52,099 nt of DNA from Rhizobiaceae bacterium (GCA_028279875.1 JANQMU010000057.1:1-52099); one strand, 5' to 3'; numbered from the stretch's first letter, positions 17,251 through 25,772 are shown. A program made the numbers and translations. The notes: generated by a model from the letters alone, not told the origin.

Positions 17251-18068
17251 TGCGATGCCGTCACGCCGCCGTCCACATAGACGACCTGTCCGGTCATGTA
17301 GCTGCCCGCGGCGGCGGCGAAGGTGATGACCTGACCGGCAACTTCCAGCGGATTGCCGATGCGGCCCATGGGGTTGCGCTCGACGATGAGATCGCGGAAG
17401 GCAGGTTTTTCCAAATGCGGGCGGATCCGGTCGGACTGGATGAATGTCGGCGCAACGCCATTGACAGTGATGCCGTAGGGGGCAAGTTCCATCGCGTGCT
17501 GTTTTGCCAGCATGACAAGGCCGCCCTTGGTGGCGCAATAGGCCGAGTAGCCGCGCCCGCGCAGGGCGAGCTGCGAGCGCACCGACAGAAGGTGGATCTG
17601 CCGCCCGCCCTCCCCGCGGGCGATCTGATCCCGCGCCACTGACTGGCCGAGGAACATCGCCGATTTCAGGTTGGTCTGATAGACCTCGTCGAATGTCTCT
17701 TCGGTCACCTCCATCAACGCCTGTTCGCGCTGAATACCGACACAGTTCACCAGCACGTCGATGCCGCCCATCAGCGAGACCGCCTCATCCGTGCAGGACC
17801 GGATCGATGCCACATCCCGGACGTCGAGCACCAGCCCATGCGCCTTGCCGCCATTGTCCAATATCTGCCCGGCAAGGGCCCTCGCCTTGTCTTCCGCCGG
17901 TCCAGCAACCGCAATCTCGGCGCCGAGGCGCGCCATGGCGAGCGCGATGGCCTCACCGAGCGCGCCATATCCGCCGGGGATGAACACGCGCAGGCCGGCA
18001 ATGTCGAACAGGCGATCGACTTTCGCAAGGTCGACTTTCGGGGTCAGAGTTCCGGTGGGATTGTTCAT
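17247..18068 (-). CDS. short-chain dehydrogenase/reductase (gluconate 5-dehydrogenase-like)
   Basis: A 273-residue SDR. The nucleotide-binding motif is GGYGALG near 32-38, a variant of TGxxxGxG. The catalytic set is Ser162, Tyr177 and Lys181 (YSAYCATKGG). An extra 20-residue N-terminal segment (TPKVDLAKVDRLFDIAG) is typical of gluconate 5-dehydrogenase and related sugar-acid SDRs. It likely oxidises or reduces a hydroxyl of a sugar acid with NAD(P). It overlaps the dehydratase start (ATGA) and the preceding oxidoreductase stop, so all are co-translated. Confidence 0.9.
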   Translation of the reverse strand: MNNPTGTLTPKVDLAKVDRLFDIAGLRVFIPGGYGALGEAIALAMARLGAEIAVAGPAEDKARALAGQILDNGGKAHGLVLDVRDVASIRSCTDEAVSLMGGIDVLVNCVGIQREQALMEVTEETFDEVYQTNLKSAMFLGQSVARDQIARGEGGRQIHLLSVRSQLALRGRGYSAYCATKGGLVMLAKQHAMELAPYGITVNGVAPTFIQSDRIRPHLEKPAFRDLIVERNPMGRIGNPLEVAGQVITFAAAAGSYMTGQVVYVDGGVTASQ

Positions 18069-19066
18069 GCCGCCACCTGCACTCCGGCGGCGCCGTAGAC
18101 ACTTTCCATCAGGCGCAAGGTTTCAAGATTGTCCAGCCGGTCGGTTTCGAAGGGCGTTCCCGCATCAAGACCGGCGATGAAATCGCCCATGGCGATATCG
18201 AAACATTCCTGATAGCGGCCGAGCAGATCGACCTCCTCGGCCGCGTCCTCCTCACCCAGAATGAAAATGCGGTTGAGCTCCATCACAATCGTGCCCTTCG
18301 AACCAATGACCTCCAGCCGGTCGCCATGGAGCGGTGGATAGCCGGGCGCCACAAGGCAGCCATCGGCCGTTGCGATGAAGCCGTCTTCGCCCTCCAGCAG
18401 GATGGCGGCGGTATCTTCTCCCGGAAGTCCCTCCGCCAGGCGGCCGAGCCGCGCGGAGACCACCGTAAGCGGCCCGCACAGGCAACGCAGGACATCGAGA
18501 TGATGGATCATGGTCTCGAAGACGAGATTGCGCTTGAAACCGGTCAGATAGGGCTGGCGCTCGATGAGGAAGGGAACATTGCCGTCCCGCGGACACAGGC
18601 CGGAACCGCGGCAGGAAATCGCCGCGTGGCGGATCGTGCCGATCCGGCCTTCATCGATCCAGCGGCGCACCGTCATGTAATGCGGCCGAAAGCGATAGTT
18701 TTCGTGCACCATGAACCGCACCCGTTCGCCGACATAGGCGATCAGTTCCTCGGCCTCGGCGACCGTCTCGGTCAGCGGCTTCTGGCACATGATGTGAACA
18801 CCGTGATCGGCCGCCATCCTGGCGACCGGTGCATGGGCGCCGACGGAAGCGGCGATATCCACCGCTTCAAATCCGCCGTCCTGGAACATCTGCGCCGCAT
18901 CGGTGTAGATGCGCCCGACCTGAAACTCGGCCGCGCGCGCTTCCGCCTTGGCACGATCGATATCGCAGACAGCGACGACCTCGCACCCGGCCGCCTGCCA
19001 GGCGCGCAGATGATAAAGGCTGATCAGCCCGCAGCCCACGAGCGCAATTTTGGGACGATCAGCCAT
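18065..19066 (-). CDS. Gfo/Idh/MocA family oxidoreductase
   Basis: A 333-residue NAD(P)-dependent sugar or inositol dehydrogenase. The ATG at 19066 precedes MADRPKIALVGCGLIS, the Rossmann start; upstream codons of the same frame are a shadow of the cupin gene. The conserved lysine sits in CQKPLTETVAEAEEL (the EKP-type motif) and the second domain has NYRFRPHY and ETMIHHLDVLR. It probably oxidises a carbon of the sugar before or after import. The start overlaps the cupin stop by eight bases and the end overlaps the SDR start. Confidence 0.92.
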   Translation of the reverse strand: MADRPKIALVGCGLISLYHLRAWQAAGCEVVAVCDIDRAKAEARAAEFQVGRIYTDAAQMFQDGGFEAVDIAASVGAHAPVARMAADHGVHIMCQKPLTETVAEAEELIAYVGERVRFMVHENYRFRPHYMTVRRWIDEGRIGTIRHAAISCRGSGLCPRDGNVPFLIERQPYLTGFKRNLVFETMIHHLDVLRCLCGPLTVVSARLGRLAEGLPGEDTAAILLEGEDGFIATADGCLVAPGYPPLHGDRLEVIGSKGTIVMELNRIFILGEEDAAEEVDLLGRYQECFDIAMGDFIAGLDAGTPFETDRLDNLETLRLMESVYGAAGVQVAA

Positions 19067-19379
19067 TGGCGCCTCCAAATTTTCCGTAGCCATAGTGCCA
19101 AACCGAACCCTTCGGAGAGCATGTGCGCAAGCTGTGGCTGGCGAATGCGGGAATGCGTACGAGGTCGCCGGGATTGCAAAGCGCACTCTCCCCCGAAACC
19201 TCGATCTGCAACTGGCCTTCGGCCACGACGACGAATTCATCCGTGTCATGGACGAAATCGGCCCAGAGCTGCCCCGGCGGATCGCGGAATGTGCCGAAGG
19301 AAAAGCCCGGGAAATCCGCCTGGATGGCAGCGGACGCGACGGGAACCGCATAGGCACTCTTCACGAAAATATCCTTCAT
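19059..19379 (-). CDS. single-domain cupin protein
   Basis: A 106-residue cupin. The start at 19379 overlaps the upstream ATPase stop by ATGA. Cupin motif 1 is degenerate (DTDEFVVVAEGQLQIEV) and motif 2 reads GDLVRIPAFASHSLR. Only one His of the usual His-rich metal set is evident in motif 2, and motif 1 lacks the paired His, so metal binding is uncertain. Small cupins in sugar operons act as isomerases, lactone-binding proteins or stress-adaptive accessories. No specific function can be assigned. Confidence 0.8.
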   Translation of the reverse strand: MKDIFVKSAYAVPVASAAIQADFPGFSFGTFRDPPGQLWADFVHDTDEFVVVAEGQLQIEVSGESALCNPGDLVRIPAFASHSLRTCSPKGSVWHYGYGKFGGANG

Positions 19380-19999
19380 GCCGCCTGCTCCGTCAGAAGA
19401 TCGCCGAGATAGCTGCGCGCGGGCGGATGGGCGAGCAGCGCGTCGTAATCCGCAATGGCCGTGACGGTCCCTTTTTCGACGAACAGGAAGCGCTCGCAAA
19501 TCTCCTCGACGATTTCGAGATGGAACCGCTCGTTCGGGTGCACGCAAAGGAAGACCAGCCGTCCCTCGTCGCGCAGTTTCTTGAAGAAATCGAGCATGAA
19601 GCCGATATAGCCGTCCTGCGTGTTGAATTGCGGTTCGTCAAAGAGATGCAAAACCGGATAATCCGACCGGGCCGGCTGCATCAGCACATTCGGCCGGTAG
19701 GATCGGAAATGCCGAACCTGGTAGGATTGGTGATAGTGGATCGCCAGTCGGTCCCGCTGATCGGTGCGGATGTTGTGGATGTTGCGGCCCGCCACCAGAA
19801 CCTTGCCCGAGGTCGGTGCGTTGGAGCCGGTCATCAGTTCGAACAGTGTCGTCTTTCCGGACCCGTTCGGGCCCATCATTCCGACCACACAGGAACTTTC
19901 GACCTCGAAATCGGCGCGGAGGCGAAATGTCGGCGTCCTGTCGAACCGGCTGCGCCGGTAGATCTTTTCCAGGTGACGGACTTCAAGCATTGTGGTCAT
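19376..19999 (-). CDS. atypical ABC ATPase lacking the signature motif
   Basis: A 207-residue ATP-binding cassette, the third in this LIV-type operon. Walker A is GPNGSGKT (43-50), Walker B is VLHLFDEP with Asp121-Glu122, the Q-loop candidate is Gln91 and the switch His is His154. Only about 30 residues separate Gln91 from the Walker B aspartate, against roughly 70-80 in LivF/LivG, and no LSGGQ-like sequence is present. The helical subdomain and signature appear to be missing, yet the frame is intact, in phase and tightly packed (two bases after LivF, ATGA overlap with the cupin). It may be a regulatory or degenerate partner that binds ATP without standard dimer catalysis. Confidence 0.8.
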   Translation of the reverse strand: MTTMLEVRHLEKIYRRSRFDRTPTFRLRADFEVESSCVVGMMGPNGSGKTTLFELMTGSNAPTSGKVLVAGRNIHNIRTDQRDRLAIHYHQSYQVRHFRSYRPNVLMQPARSDYPVLHLFDEPQFNTQDGYIGFMLDFFKKLRDEGRLVFLCVHPNERFHLEIVEEICERFLFVEKGTVTAIADYDALLAHPPARSYLGDLLTEQAA

Positions 20000-20001
20000 G
20001 G

Positions 20002-20697
20002 CTACATCCCGATCAGCCGCCGCCGCAGCGGCGCATTGTCCAGCAATTCCCGTGCCGAGCCTTCATGAATGATCTGGCCGCGATCCATCACATAGGCACG
20101 GTCCGCGACCTCCAGCGCCGCCAGGGCGTTCTGCTCGACGAGCAGGCTGGACACCCCCTCCTCCTTCAGGCGGAGCACAGTCTTGAACACATCCTGGACG
20201 ATTTTGGGCGCCAGCCCCTGGCTCGGCTCGTCGAACAGCATCATGCCGGGCGAGCCCATCAGGGCACGGCTGATCGCGACCATCTGCAATTCGCCGCCCG
20301 ACATGTTCTCGCATTCCCGGCGCAGGAGATGCTGCAAGGCCGTGAAAATCTCGCACATATCCTCTTCGCTCCAAGACCGGAAGCGCGTCCTGCGGGCGCC
20401 GATCGCCAGGTTCCGCCTGCCGGTCAGCGTCGGAAAAACCCGGCGGTCATCCGGTACCCATCCAATGCCGAGGCGCGAGATCCTGTGTGTCGGCATTCCC
20501 GTGATGTCCTGACCGTCAAACGCGATCTGTCCACGTCGCGGGGGCGAGAGGCCGAGGATCGAGCGCAGGGTCGTGGTCTTGCCGGCGCCGTTCGGTCCCA
20601 GAAGCGCGACCACTTCGGCTGTGCGCACTTCCAGCGACATGCCGAAAAGCGCCTGGGTTTCGCCGTAAAAGGTCTCGATCTCGTTGACCTGAAGCAT
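20002..20697 (-). CDS. LivF-type branched-chain ABC transporter ATPase
   Basis: A 231-residue ATPase of the LivF family. The ATG at 20697 overlaps the LivG stop by one base (TGATG). Walker A is GPNGAGKT, the signature is MSGGELQMV and Walker B is MMLFDEPSQGLAP. The GQDITGMPTHRISRLGIGWVPD segment is characteristic of LivF. With LivG it powers the LivHM permease. Despite the family name, such systems also import amides, urea, aromatic acids and other acids, so the substrate here is not necessarily an amino acid. Confidence 0.93.
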   Translation of the reverse strand: MLQVNEIETFYGETQALFGMSLEVRTAEVVALLGPNGAGKTTTLRSILGLSPPRRGQIAFDGQDITGMPTHRISRLGIGWVPDDRRVFPTLTGRRNLAIGARRTRFRSWSEEDMCEIFTALQHLLRRECENMSGGELQMVAISRALMGSPGMMLFDEPSQGLAPKIVQDVFKTVLRLKEEGVSSLLVEQNALAALEVADRAYVMDRGQIIHEGSARELLDNAPLRRRLIGM

Positions 20698-21440
20698 CAC
20701 GCGACCTCTCCAAGGGCCGACCGCTGCACCCATTTGTTGGCCTTCAGCGTGGCGGGCGTATCCTCGGCGATCACCTGTCCCCAGTGGATGACGGAAATCC
20801 GGTCCGCCAGTTCGAAGAGGAAATTCATTTCATGTTCGATCACCACGATGGTGTAGGTTTCGCGCAGACGCTCGACGAGCCGTTTCAACTGCCCGACCGC
20901 CTCGATCCCGAGGCCCGATGTCGGCTCGTCGAGGAAGACGATGCGCGGTTCCGCCGCGAGCGCGACGGCGATTTCCAGCGCGCGCCGGTTGCCATAGGAA
21001 AGCGCGTCGGTCTTCTGCCATGCCAGGTCGGCCAGACCGACCTGGTCGAGAACGCCGCGTGCCTTTTCCACCAGCCCTTTGTCGTTGAACACGCCTTGCG
21101 TCAGATTGAAGCCGCGCGCCCGGAATTCGGGCAGCGCCAGGAGGACATTTTCGATCACCACCGTGTCGTCGAAGAGACTCATGATCTGGAAGGATCGCGA
21201 AACCCCCATGCGGGCGATCTGATGGGGTTTCCTGCCGGTGATGTCCTGTCCGTCGAAGACGATCCGGCCGCTATCCGGTGCGTGGTATCCGGTCAGGACA
21301 TGAAAACAGGTGGTCTTGCCCGCACCGTTCGGTCCCATGATGCCGTGCACGGCGCCTTCCTTGACCGTCAGCGAGATGTTTTCGAGCACGACGCGCGACC
21401 CAAATCTCTTGCGGATATTGCGGGCTTCAAAGAGGGCCAT
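20697..21440 (-). CDS. LivG-type branched-chain ABC transporter ATPase
   Basis: A 247-residue ATPase of the LivG family. The start at 21440 (MALFEARNIRKRFG) is one base after the LivM stop; a longer frame upstream overlaps LivM and is not used. Walker A is GPNGAGKT, the signature is the LivG-type LSYGNRRAL and Walker B is IVFLDEPTSGLG. The NVLLALP segment and C-terminal HWGQVIAEDTP are typical. It functions with LivF. Confidence 0.93.
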   Translation of the reverse strand: MALFEARNIRKRFGSRVVLENISLTVKEGAVHGIMGPNGAGKTTCFHVLTGYHAPDSGRIVFDGQDITGRKPHQIARMGVSRSFQIMSLFDDTVVIENVLLALPEFRARGFNLTQGVFNDKGLVEKARGVLDQVGLADLAWQKTDALSYGNRRALEIAVALAAEPRIVFLDEPTSGLGIEAVGQLKRLVERLRETYTIVVIEHEMNFLFELADRISVIHWGQVIAEDTPATLKANKWVQRSALGEVA

Positions 21441-21441
21441 G

Positions 21442-22473
21442 TCAGGCCTGTTCCGTTCTGGCTGCGGAGGCGAAAAACCTTCGGCCGGCCGGGACGGCGC
21501 GCTGGCGTAATACATGTAACAGCCCGGCCATGCCTTCGGGCCGCAGCATCACCATAATCATGAACATCAGGCCGAACCACAGAAGCCACGCCTCGGTCAG
21601 GCCGCCGATAATATCGCGGGCGACAAAATAGATCAGCACGCCCAGCACCGGCCCCCAGAAGCTGACCAGCCCGCCGCCGACGAGCACCATCATGACGATC
21701 AGGCCGGACTGGTGCAGGCTCATGACATCCGGATAGGCGCTTTCCTGCGCCATGGCGAAGAGGCCGCCGGCCAGCCCGGCAAACGCCGCCGACAGGATGA
21801 ATGTCAGCCATTTGATCAGCCAGACATTGTAGCCGACGAACCGCGCGCGGGTCTCGTTCTGGCGGATCGCCTGAAGCACACGTCCGAAGGGCGCATTGAC
21901 GAGGCGCCACATCGCCACGATGCAGATCAGAAGGATGACCGCGACGAACCAGTAGAGCGCAGCGTTGGTCGATAAATCCACCTGCCACGGCCCGACGGTG
22001 AGATCGGGTCGCGGGATCCCGAGCAATCCATCCTCGCCGCCGGTGGCGCCGTGGAGTTTTATCGCGGCAAACCAGAAGACCTGGCCGAAAGCGATGGTCA
22101 TCAGCGCGAAATAGATGCCGCGCCGGTGTGAAACGAAGCACCCGACAAGCGCACCCGCCAGGGTGGCGGCGCCAATGGCGGCCGCAAGCCCTCCCCACAG
22201 GCTCACCTCGACATTTTGCTGAAACAGGCCGAACGCATAGGCCCCGATGCCGAGATAGGCGCCGTGCCCGAAAGAGTGGAGGCCGATATAGCCAAACAGA
22301 AGGTTGAACCCGAGGGCGAACAGCACCCAGATCGCGATCTCGATCCCCAGATATTGATAAAGACCGATCGGCTCCAGCCAGAACGGCGCGGTGAGCAAAG
22401 CGAGCGCGAACACGCCGAATGCCGGGGTGAAGGGCGATCCGCCGCGGGCGGGGATGTCGGACAGTGAGATCAC
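21442..22473 (-). CDS. LivM-type ABC transporter permease
   Basis: A 343-residue inner-membrane permease with about nine hydrophobic helices, full LivM length. The family block GFNLLFGYIGLHSFGHGAYLGIGAYAFG is seen near residues 55-82 and GGEDGLLGIPRP near 145-156. The start is a GTG at 22473, three bases after the LivH stop. The C-terminal tail (LHVLRQRAVPAGRRFF) is basic and cytoplasmic. It forms the channel with LivH. Confidence 0.92.
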   Translation of the reverse strand: MISLSDIPARGGSPFTPAFGVFALALLTAPFWLEPIGLYQYLGIEIAIWVLFALGFNLLFGYIGLHSFGHGAYLGIGAYAFGLFQQNVEVSLWGGLAAAIGAATLAGALVGCFVSHRRGIYFALMTIAFGQVFWFAAIKLHGATGGEDGLLGIPRPDLTVGPWQVDLSTNAALYWFVAVILLICIVAMWRLVNAPFGRVLQAIRQNETRARFVGYNVWLIKWLTFILSAAFAGLAGGLFAMAQESAYPDVMSLHQSGLIVMMVLVGGGLVSFWGPVLGVLIYFVARDIIGGLTEAWLLWFGLMFMIMVMLRPEGMAGLLHVLRQRAVPAGRRFFASAARTEQA

Positions 22474-22476
22474 GGG

Positions 22477-23397
22477 TCAGTTCTCCAACGCGCTTTTGCG
22501 TCCCAGCAGGCCACGGGAACGGAAGCCGACGATGGCGATCAGCAGAAGGTACATGGACATCATTGACCAGGCGGCGGCATAGGCGCCCGTCACGCCGACC
22601 GAGAGCCCGACCAGAACGGCGGCGATGACCGCGCCCCAGAAGCTTCCGACGCCGCCGATGACGATGATCAGGAAAGCGGGGATGACGACATCCAGCCCGA
22701 CATGCGGCCGAAGGCCCCAGATCGGCACCAGAATAATCCCGGCGAGCCCAGCGAGCGAGGCGCCGAAGCCGAAGACCAGAAGCCTCAGCCTGGACAGATC
22801 ATAGCCAAGCGCCCGGACCATTTCGCTGTCATGGCTGCCGGCCTTGATAATCGCTCCATAGGGCGTCTTTTCCAAGAAGGCCCAGACGCCGGCAATCGCC
22901 AGCAGCGCAAAACCGGCGGCAAAGAACTTGTATTTGGAGAAGATCAGGCCGCCCAGAAGAAACGCGCCATTGATCGACTGGGGAACCGTAAGGCTCTGTT
23001 CGCCGGTTCCCCAGACAAGACGGATGATCTCTTCCACGACCAGTGCGGCGCCGAAGGTCAAAAGCAAACCGTAGAGCGGCGCCTTGCCGTAGGTCGGCCG
23101 CAAGCAAAGCTCGATGATCATGCCGGAAGCGGCGGCGAAAAGCGGCCCGATCACCAGGGCCGCGACATAGCGCATGCCGATGGGCAGGCTGAGCCACCAG
23201 ACACCCAGATCCGTCGATCCGAACCACTCGCCGCCAATGGTCGCCAGCGCAAAATAGGCTCCGAGCGCAAACAGCGATCCATGGGCAAGATTGATGACTT
23301 CCATGACACCGACAATCAGCGTGAACCCGAGCGCAATCAGCGCAAAGAGCAGTCCCAGCGTCAGACCGTTGATGATGTGGGGAACGAGTTCAATCAT
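22477..23397 (-). CDS. LivH-type ABC transporter permease
   Basis: A 306-residue permease with about eight helices. It begins MIELVPHIINGLTLGLLFAL and carries the family block GVMEVINLAHGSLFALGAYFA near 31-51 and GGVGSFWGAVIAAVLVGL near 248-265. It is separated from the upstream binding-protein gene by a 98-base gap holding a strong hairpin, so it may be made in smaller amounts than the binding protein. Confidence 0.93.
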   Translation of the reverse strand: MIELVPHIINGLTLGLLFALIALGFTLIVGVMEVINLAHGSLFALGAYFALATIGGEWFGSTDLGVWWLSLPIGMRYVAALVIGPLFAAASGMIIELCLRPTYGKAPLYGLLLTFGAALVVEEIIRLVWGTGEQSLTVPQSINGAFLLGGLIFSKYKFFAAGFALLAIAGVWAFLEKTPYGAIIKAGSHDSEMVRALGYDLSRLRLLVFGFGASLAGLAGIILVPIWGLRPHVGLDVVIPAFLIIVIGGVGSFWGAVIAAVLVGLSVGVTGAYAAAWSMMSMYLLLIAIVGFRSRGLLGRKSALEN

Positions 23398-23454
23398 TGA
23401 GCGTACCGACAGCGTTCATTGAAACACGAAAGGACAGGGTATTCCAAATGCAAC

Positions 23455-23487
23455 GGACCGGGCGGATCCGGAGTGACCGCCCGGTCC
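23455..23487 (-). other. intercistronic hairpin between binding-protein and permease genes
   Basis: A perfect 11-base-pair stem (GGACCGGGCGG with CCGCCCGGTCC) closes an 11-base loop, starting eight bases after the binding-protein stop codon. No T tract follows, so it looks like an mRNA-stabilising or partial-stop element rather than a full terminator. Confidence 0.65.
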
Positions 23488-23495
23488 CAAAACAC

Positions 23496-24779
23496 TTACG
23501 CGTCGAAGGTCGGCGTGTCCTCGTAGCTCTCCAGCTTGCAGGCTTCCTGGGCGTGATCATCGCGCACGTCCTGCGGGCTTGACTGCGTCAGGATCTTGAA
23601 CATGTCGTTCTCATCCTTCGGTTTGTCGTTGGCCGTCGCCAGATAGATCGTCTGCTGGACCTGGTGGGTGATCGGGTCAATGACCGCATCGTCATGCTGC
23701 ATGCGATCGGCTGCCGACATGACATGGCCTTCGAGCTGCTTGATGATGGCGGTGTTGTTGGTCGATCCCGCCCGCTCGATGGCGTTCAGCAGTTCCCGGG
23801 TCGCCATGTAGCCATTATAGAACACATTGCCCGGAACGCGCATGGAGGTGTCGGGATACATCGCCTGGTACCGGCCGACAAATTCTTTGACGCCCGGAAG
23901 GTCCAGACCGTAATACCAGGTCGTTCCGAAAACACCGAACAGGTTGTCGAGCGGCAGGCCGTAAACATCCGGCCAGTCCTGCTGGTTGTTGATCCAGGCG
24001 GGCTTCGAGCCCATGCCGAGCTGGGCAACCTGCTGGCGCAAGGCGATCTGGTCGTCCCCGCCGACGGCGGCGGCAACGATGTCCGGATTGGCCTGCTGGA
24101 TTGACAGGAGAGCAGCCGAGAAATCGCGGGTTCCCTGCGGGATGAGAATTTCATCCATCACCTCGCCATCATAGGTCTCGATGAGCGCGCGGGTGGCCCT
24201 TGCCGTGTCATGGCCCCAGACATAATCATTGGTCAGCAACAGGAATTTGCCGCCATAGGCGTCGATCGCGTTCTTCACCGCCGCCTTGGCGAAATTGGTT
24301 CCATTGCCATCCCAAACGAACTTGACGCGATGGCAGTTCTTGCCGCTTTCGGTCGGCGATGACGAGTTGGTGTTCAGATAGATCACGCCATAGCGCTGGG
24401 CGACCTGGCTGATCGCATTGGCGACGCCGGAACTGACGGCGCCAATCAGGAACCCGCAATCCTCGCGTGAAATCAACCGCTCCGCAACGCGCGAGCCGGT
24501 CGCCGGTGTCGTTTCCGTATCGATGTGAACATGTTCGATTTTACGCCCCAGAACGCCGCCGCGGTCATTCGCCTCGGCGATCGCCATCATCATGCCCCGG
24601 CGGTCGCTCGCGCCGGAATTGGCATATTGGCCGCTGGCATCCGACGTGATGCCGATCTTGATGGGTTTGTCCGTCGCCTGGGCCCAGGCCCTGTTGTGTT
24701 TCCAGGGGCCTGCAAACGCGGCAAGCCCGCCGGCGGCAGACCCCAACAGCGCCCGCCGCGATACCTTTGAATTGGACAT
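23496..24779 (-). CDS. LIV-type ABC transporter substrate-binding protein, Tat-exported
   Basis: A 427-residue periplasmic binding protein of the type I (Leu/Ile/Val, amide, urea) family. The ATG at 24779 has a strong AAAGGAGG site eight bases before it. The N-terminus carries a twin-arginine signal (SKVSRRALLGSAAGGLAAFAG), so it is probably exported folded. The mature part begins KPIKIGITSDASGQYANSGA. It is the first gene of the operon and should define what the LIV-type importer takes up. Relatives bind amino acids, amides, aromatic acids and sometimes sugar acids. The enzymes downstream point to a sugar acid. Confidence 0.93.
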   Translation of the reverse strand: MSNSKVSRRALLGSAAGGLAAFAGPWKHNRAWAQATDKPIKIGITSDASGQYANSGASDRRGMMMAIAEANDRGGVLGRKIEHVHIDTETTPATGSRVAERLISREDCGFLIGAVSSGVANAISQVAQRYGVIYLNTNSSSPTESGKNCHRVKFVWDGNGTNFAKAAVKNAIDAYGGKFLLLTNDYVWGHDTARATRALIETYDGEVMDEILIPQGTRDFSAALLSIQQANPDIVAAAVGGDDQIALRQQVAQLGMGSKPAWINNQQDWPDVYGLPLDNLFGVFGTTWYYGLDLPGVKEFVGRYQAMYPDTSMRVPGNVFYNGYMATRELLNAIERAGSTNNTAIIKQLEGHVMSAADRMQHDDAVIDPITHQVQQTIYLATANDKPKDENDMFKILTQSSPQDVRDDHAQEACKLESYEDTPTFDA

Positions 24780-24870
24780 TTGTTCCTCCTTTGAACAGCC
24801 TCGGCCCTTCCCGGCCGCCGACATTGTCGCGACCCTCCTCCAGGCCAATTGAATGCCGTGTCAACAAAAT

Positions 24871-24930
24871 TGAAAATTTTTTCTATCATTGTCAATGAAT
24901 TTTTTTTCTCATACTTTGAATGAAAATTCA
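24871..24930. promoter_or_regulatory. three operator-like repeats with 25-base period in the divergent promoter region
   Basis: The AT-rich 180-base gap between the divergent binding-protein and RpiR-type genes holds TGAAAATTTTTTCT at 24871, TGAATTTTTTTTCT at 24896 and TGAAAATTCA at 24921. Starts are exactly 25 bases apart. The third lies inside the inverted repeat TGAAT-GAAA-ATTCA (24917-24930). RpiR/MurR regulators bind AT-rich TGAA...TTCA-type sites as dimers of SIS-domain proteins, so these are likely the operators of the neighbouring regulator, acting on both directions. Confidence 0.6.
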
Positions 24931-24959
24931 CATCGCTGTTTTTCAAAGAGAAAGACCCC

Positions 24960-25772
24960 ATGAACAAGGAAGCCCCGGAAACCTTCGACGCCCTGAGACA
25001 GCGCATACGGGACCGTTTTCCAGATCTCAGCCCGCACCTGCAGCGCATTGCCCGGGCCTCGCTGGAGGAGCCGAACGGCTTTGCCCTGAATACCACGCCG
25101 ATCATTGCCGAATCGCTTTCCGTACAGCCGTCGACGCTGATCCGCTTTGCCAAGGAGTTCAACTATTCCGGCTTTTCCCACCTGCAGCGTGTTTTCCGCC
25201 AGCGGCTGATCGAAGGGAGCGCCTCTTTGCGCGACCAGGTTCTCGCCAATGACGAAAGCGCGGAACCCGCCGACATCGAAGCGGATTTCAAAAAGTGCAT
25301 TTCGGCCCATCTGGCCTGCCTGCGCGAGTTGCAGCAGAACTGCGACATGGATGCGCTGGCGGCGGCGGTGCAGCGGCTCCGCCGCGCGCGCCATGTCTAT
25401 ATTGCCGGTCTTCGCCGCTCGCGCCCGATCGCCGACTATTTTCACTACTGCCTGCTGCGCGGTGAAAGGTCCTGCAGTCTGCTCGACTTCGCCGGCGGCA
25501 TGGCCGGGCCGCAGATTGCGACGATCGGCTCGGACGACGTTTTGTTCGCGGTCGCCTTTTCACCCTATTCGAAACCGGTCGTGGATGCGCTGATGGATGC
25601 ACATGTGTCCGGTCGGCGCATCGTATCTCTCACCGACAGTGCCGACAGTCCGCTGGCGAATTATGCGGACGTGTCCCTGGTCATCGGGTCGGACACGGCC
25701 AGCAGGCTGCAGCCGATTTCCGGCGCGGTGGCGCTCATTCAAACCCTGGCTGAAGGCATCACCAGACCCTGA
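24960..25772 (+). CDS. RpiR/MurR family transcriptional regulator
   Basis: A 270-residue regulator. An N-terminal HTH_6 domain at about 8-85 (PIIAESLSVQPSTLIRFAKE, FNYSGFSHLQRVFRQRL) is followed by a SIS sugar-isomerase-fold domain at about 125-260 (HVYIAGLRRSRPIADYF, VSLTDSADSPLANYADVSLV). SIS domains bind phosphosugars or sugar acids. The gene is divergent from the twelve-gene catabolic operon, the usual arrangement for its controller. Start ATG at 24960; no strong ribosome-binding site (GAAAGACCCC) precedes it. Confidence 0.92.
   Translation: MNKEAPETFDALRQRIRDRFPDLSPHLQRIARASLEEPNGFALNTTPIIAESLSVQPSTLIRFAKEFNYSGFSHLQRVFRQRLIEGSASLRDQVLANDESAEPADIEADFKKCISAHLACLRELQQNCDMDALAAAVQRLRRARHVYIAGLRRSRPIADYFHYCLLRGERSCSLLDFAGGMAGPQIATIGSDDVLFAVAFSPYSKPVVDALMDAHVSGRRIVSLTDSADSPLANYADVSLVIGSDTASRLQPISGAVALIQTLAEGITRP

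Noticed and set aside
18326..20068. 580-codon plus-strand open frame opposite the MocA, cupin and ATPase genes
   Set aside because: It runs antisense to three genes with clear motifs and is rich in Arg, His, Gly and Gln, as expected for a mirror of GC-rich coding DNA. No domain or ribosome-binding site.
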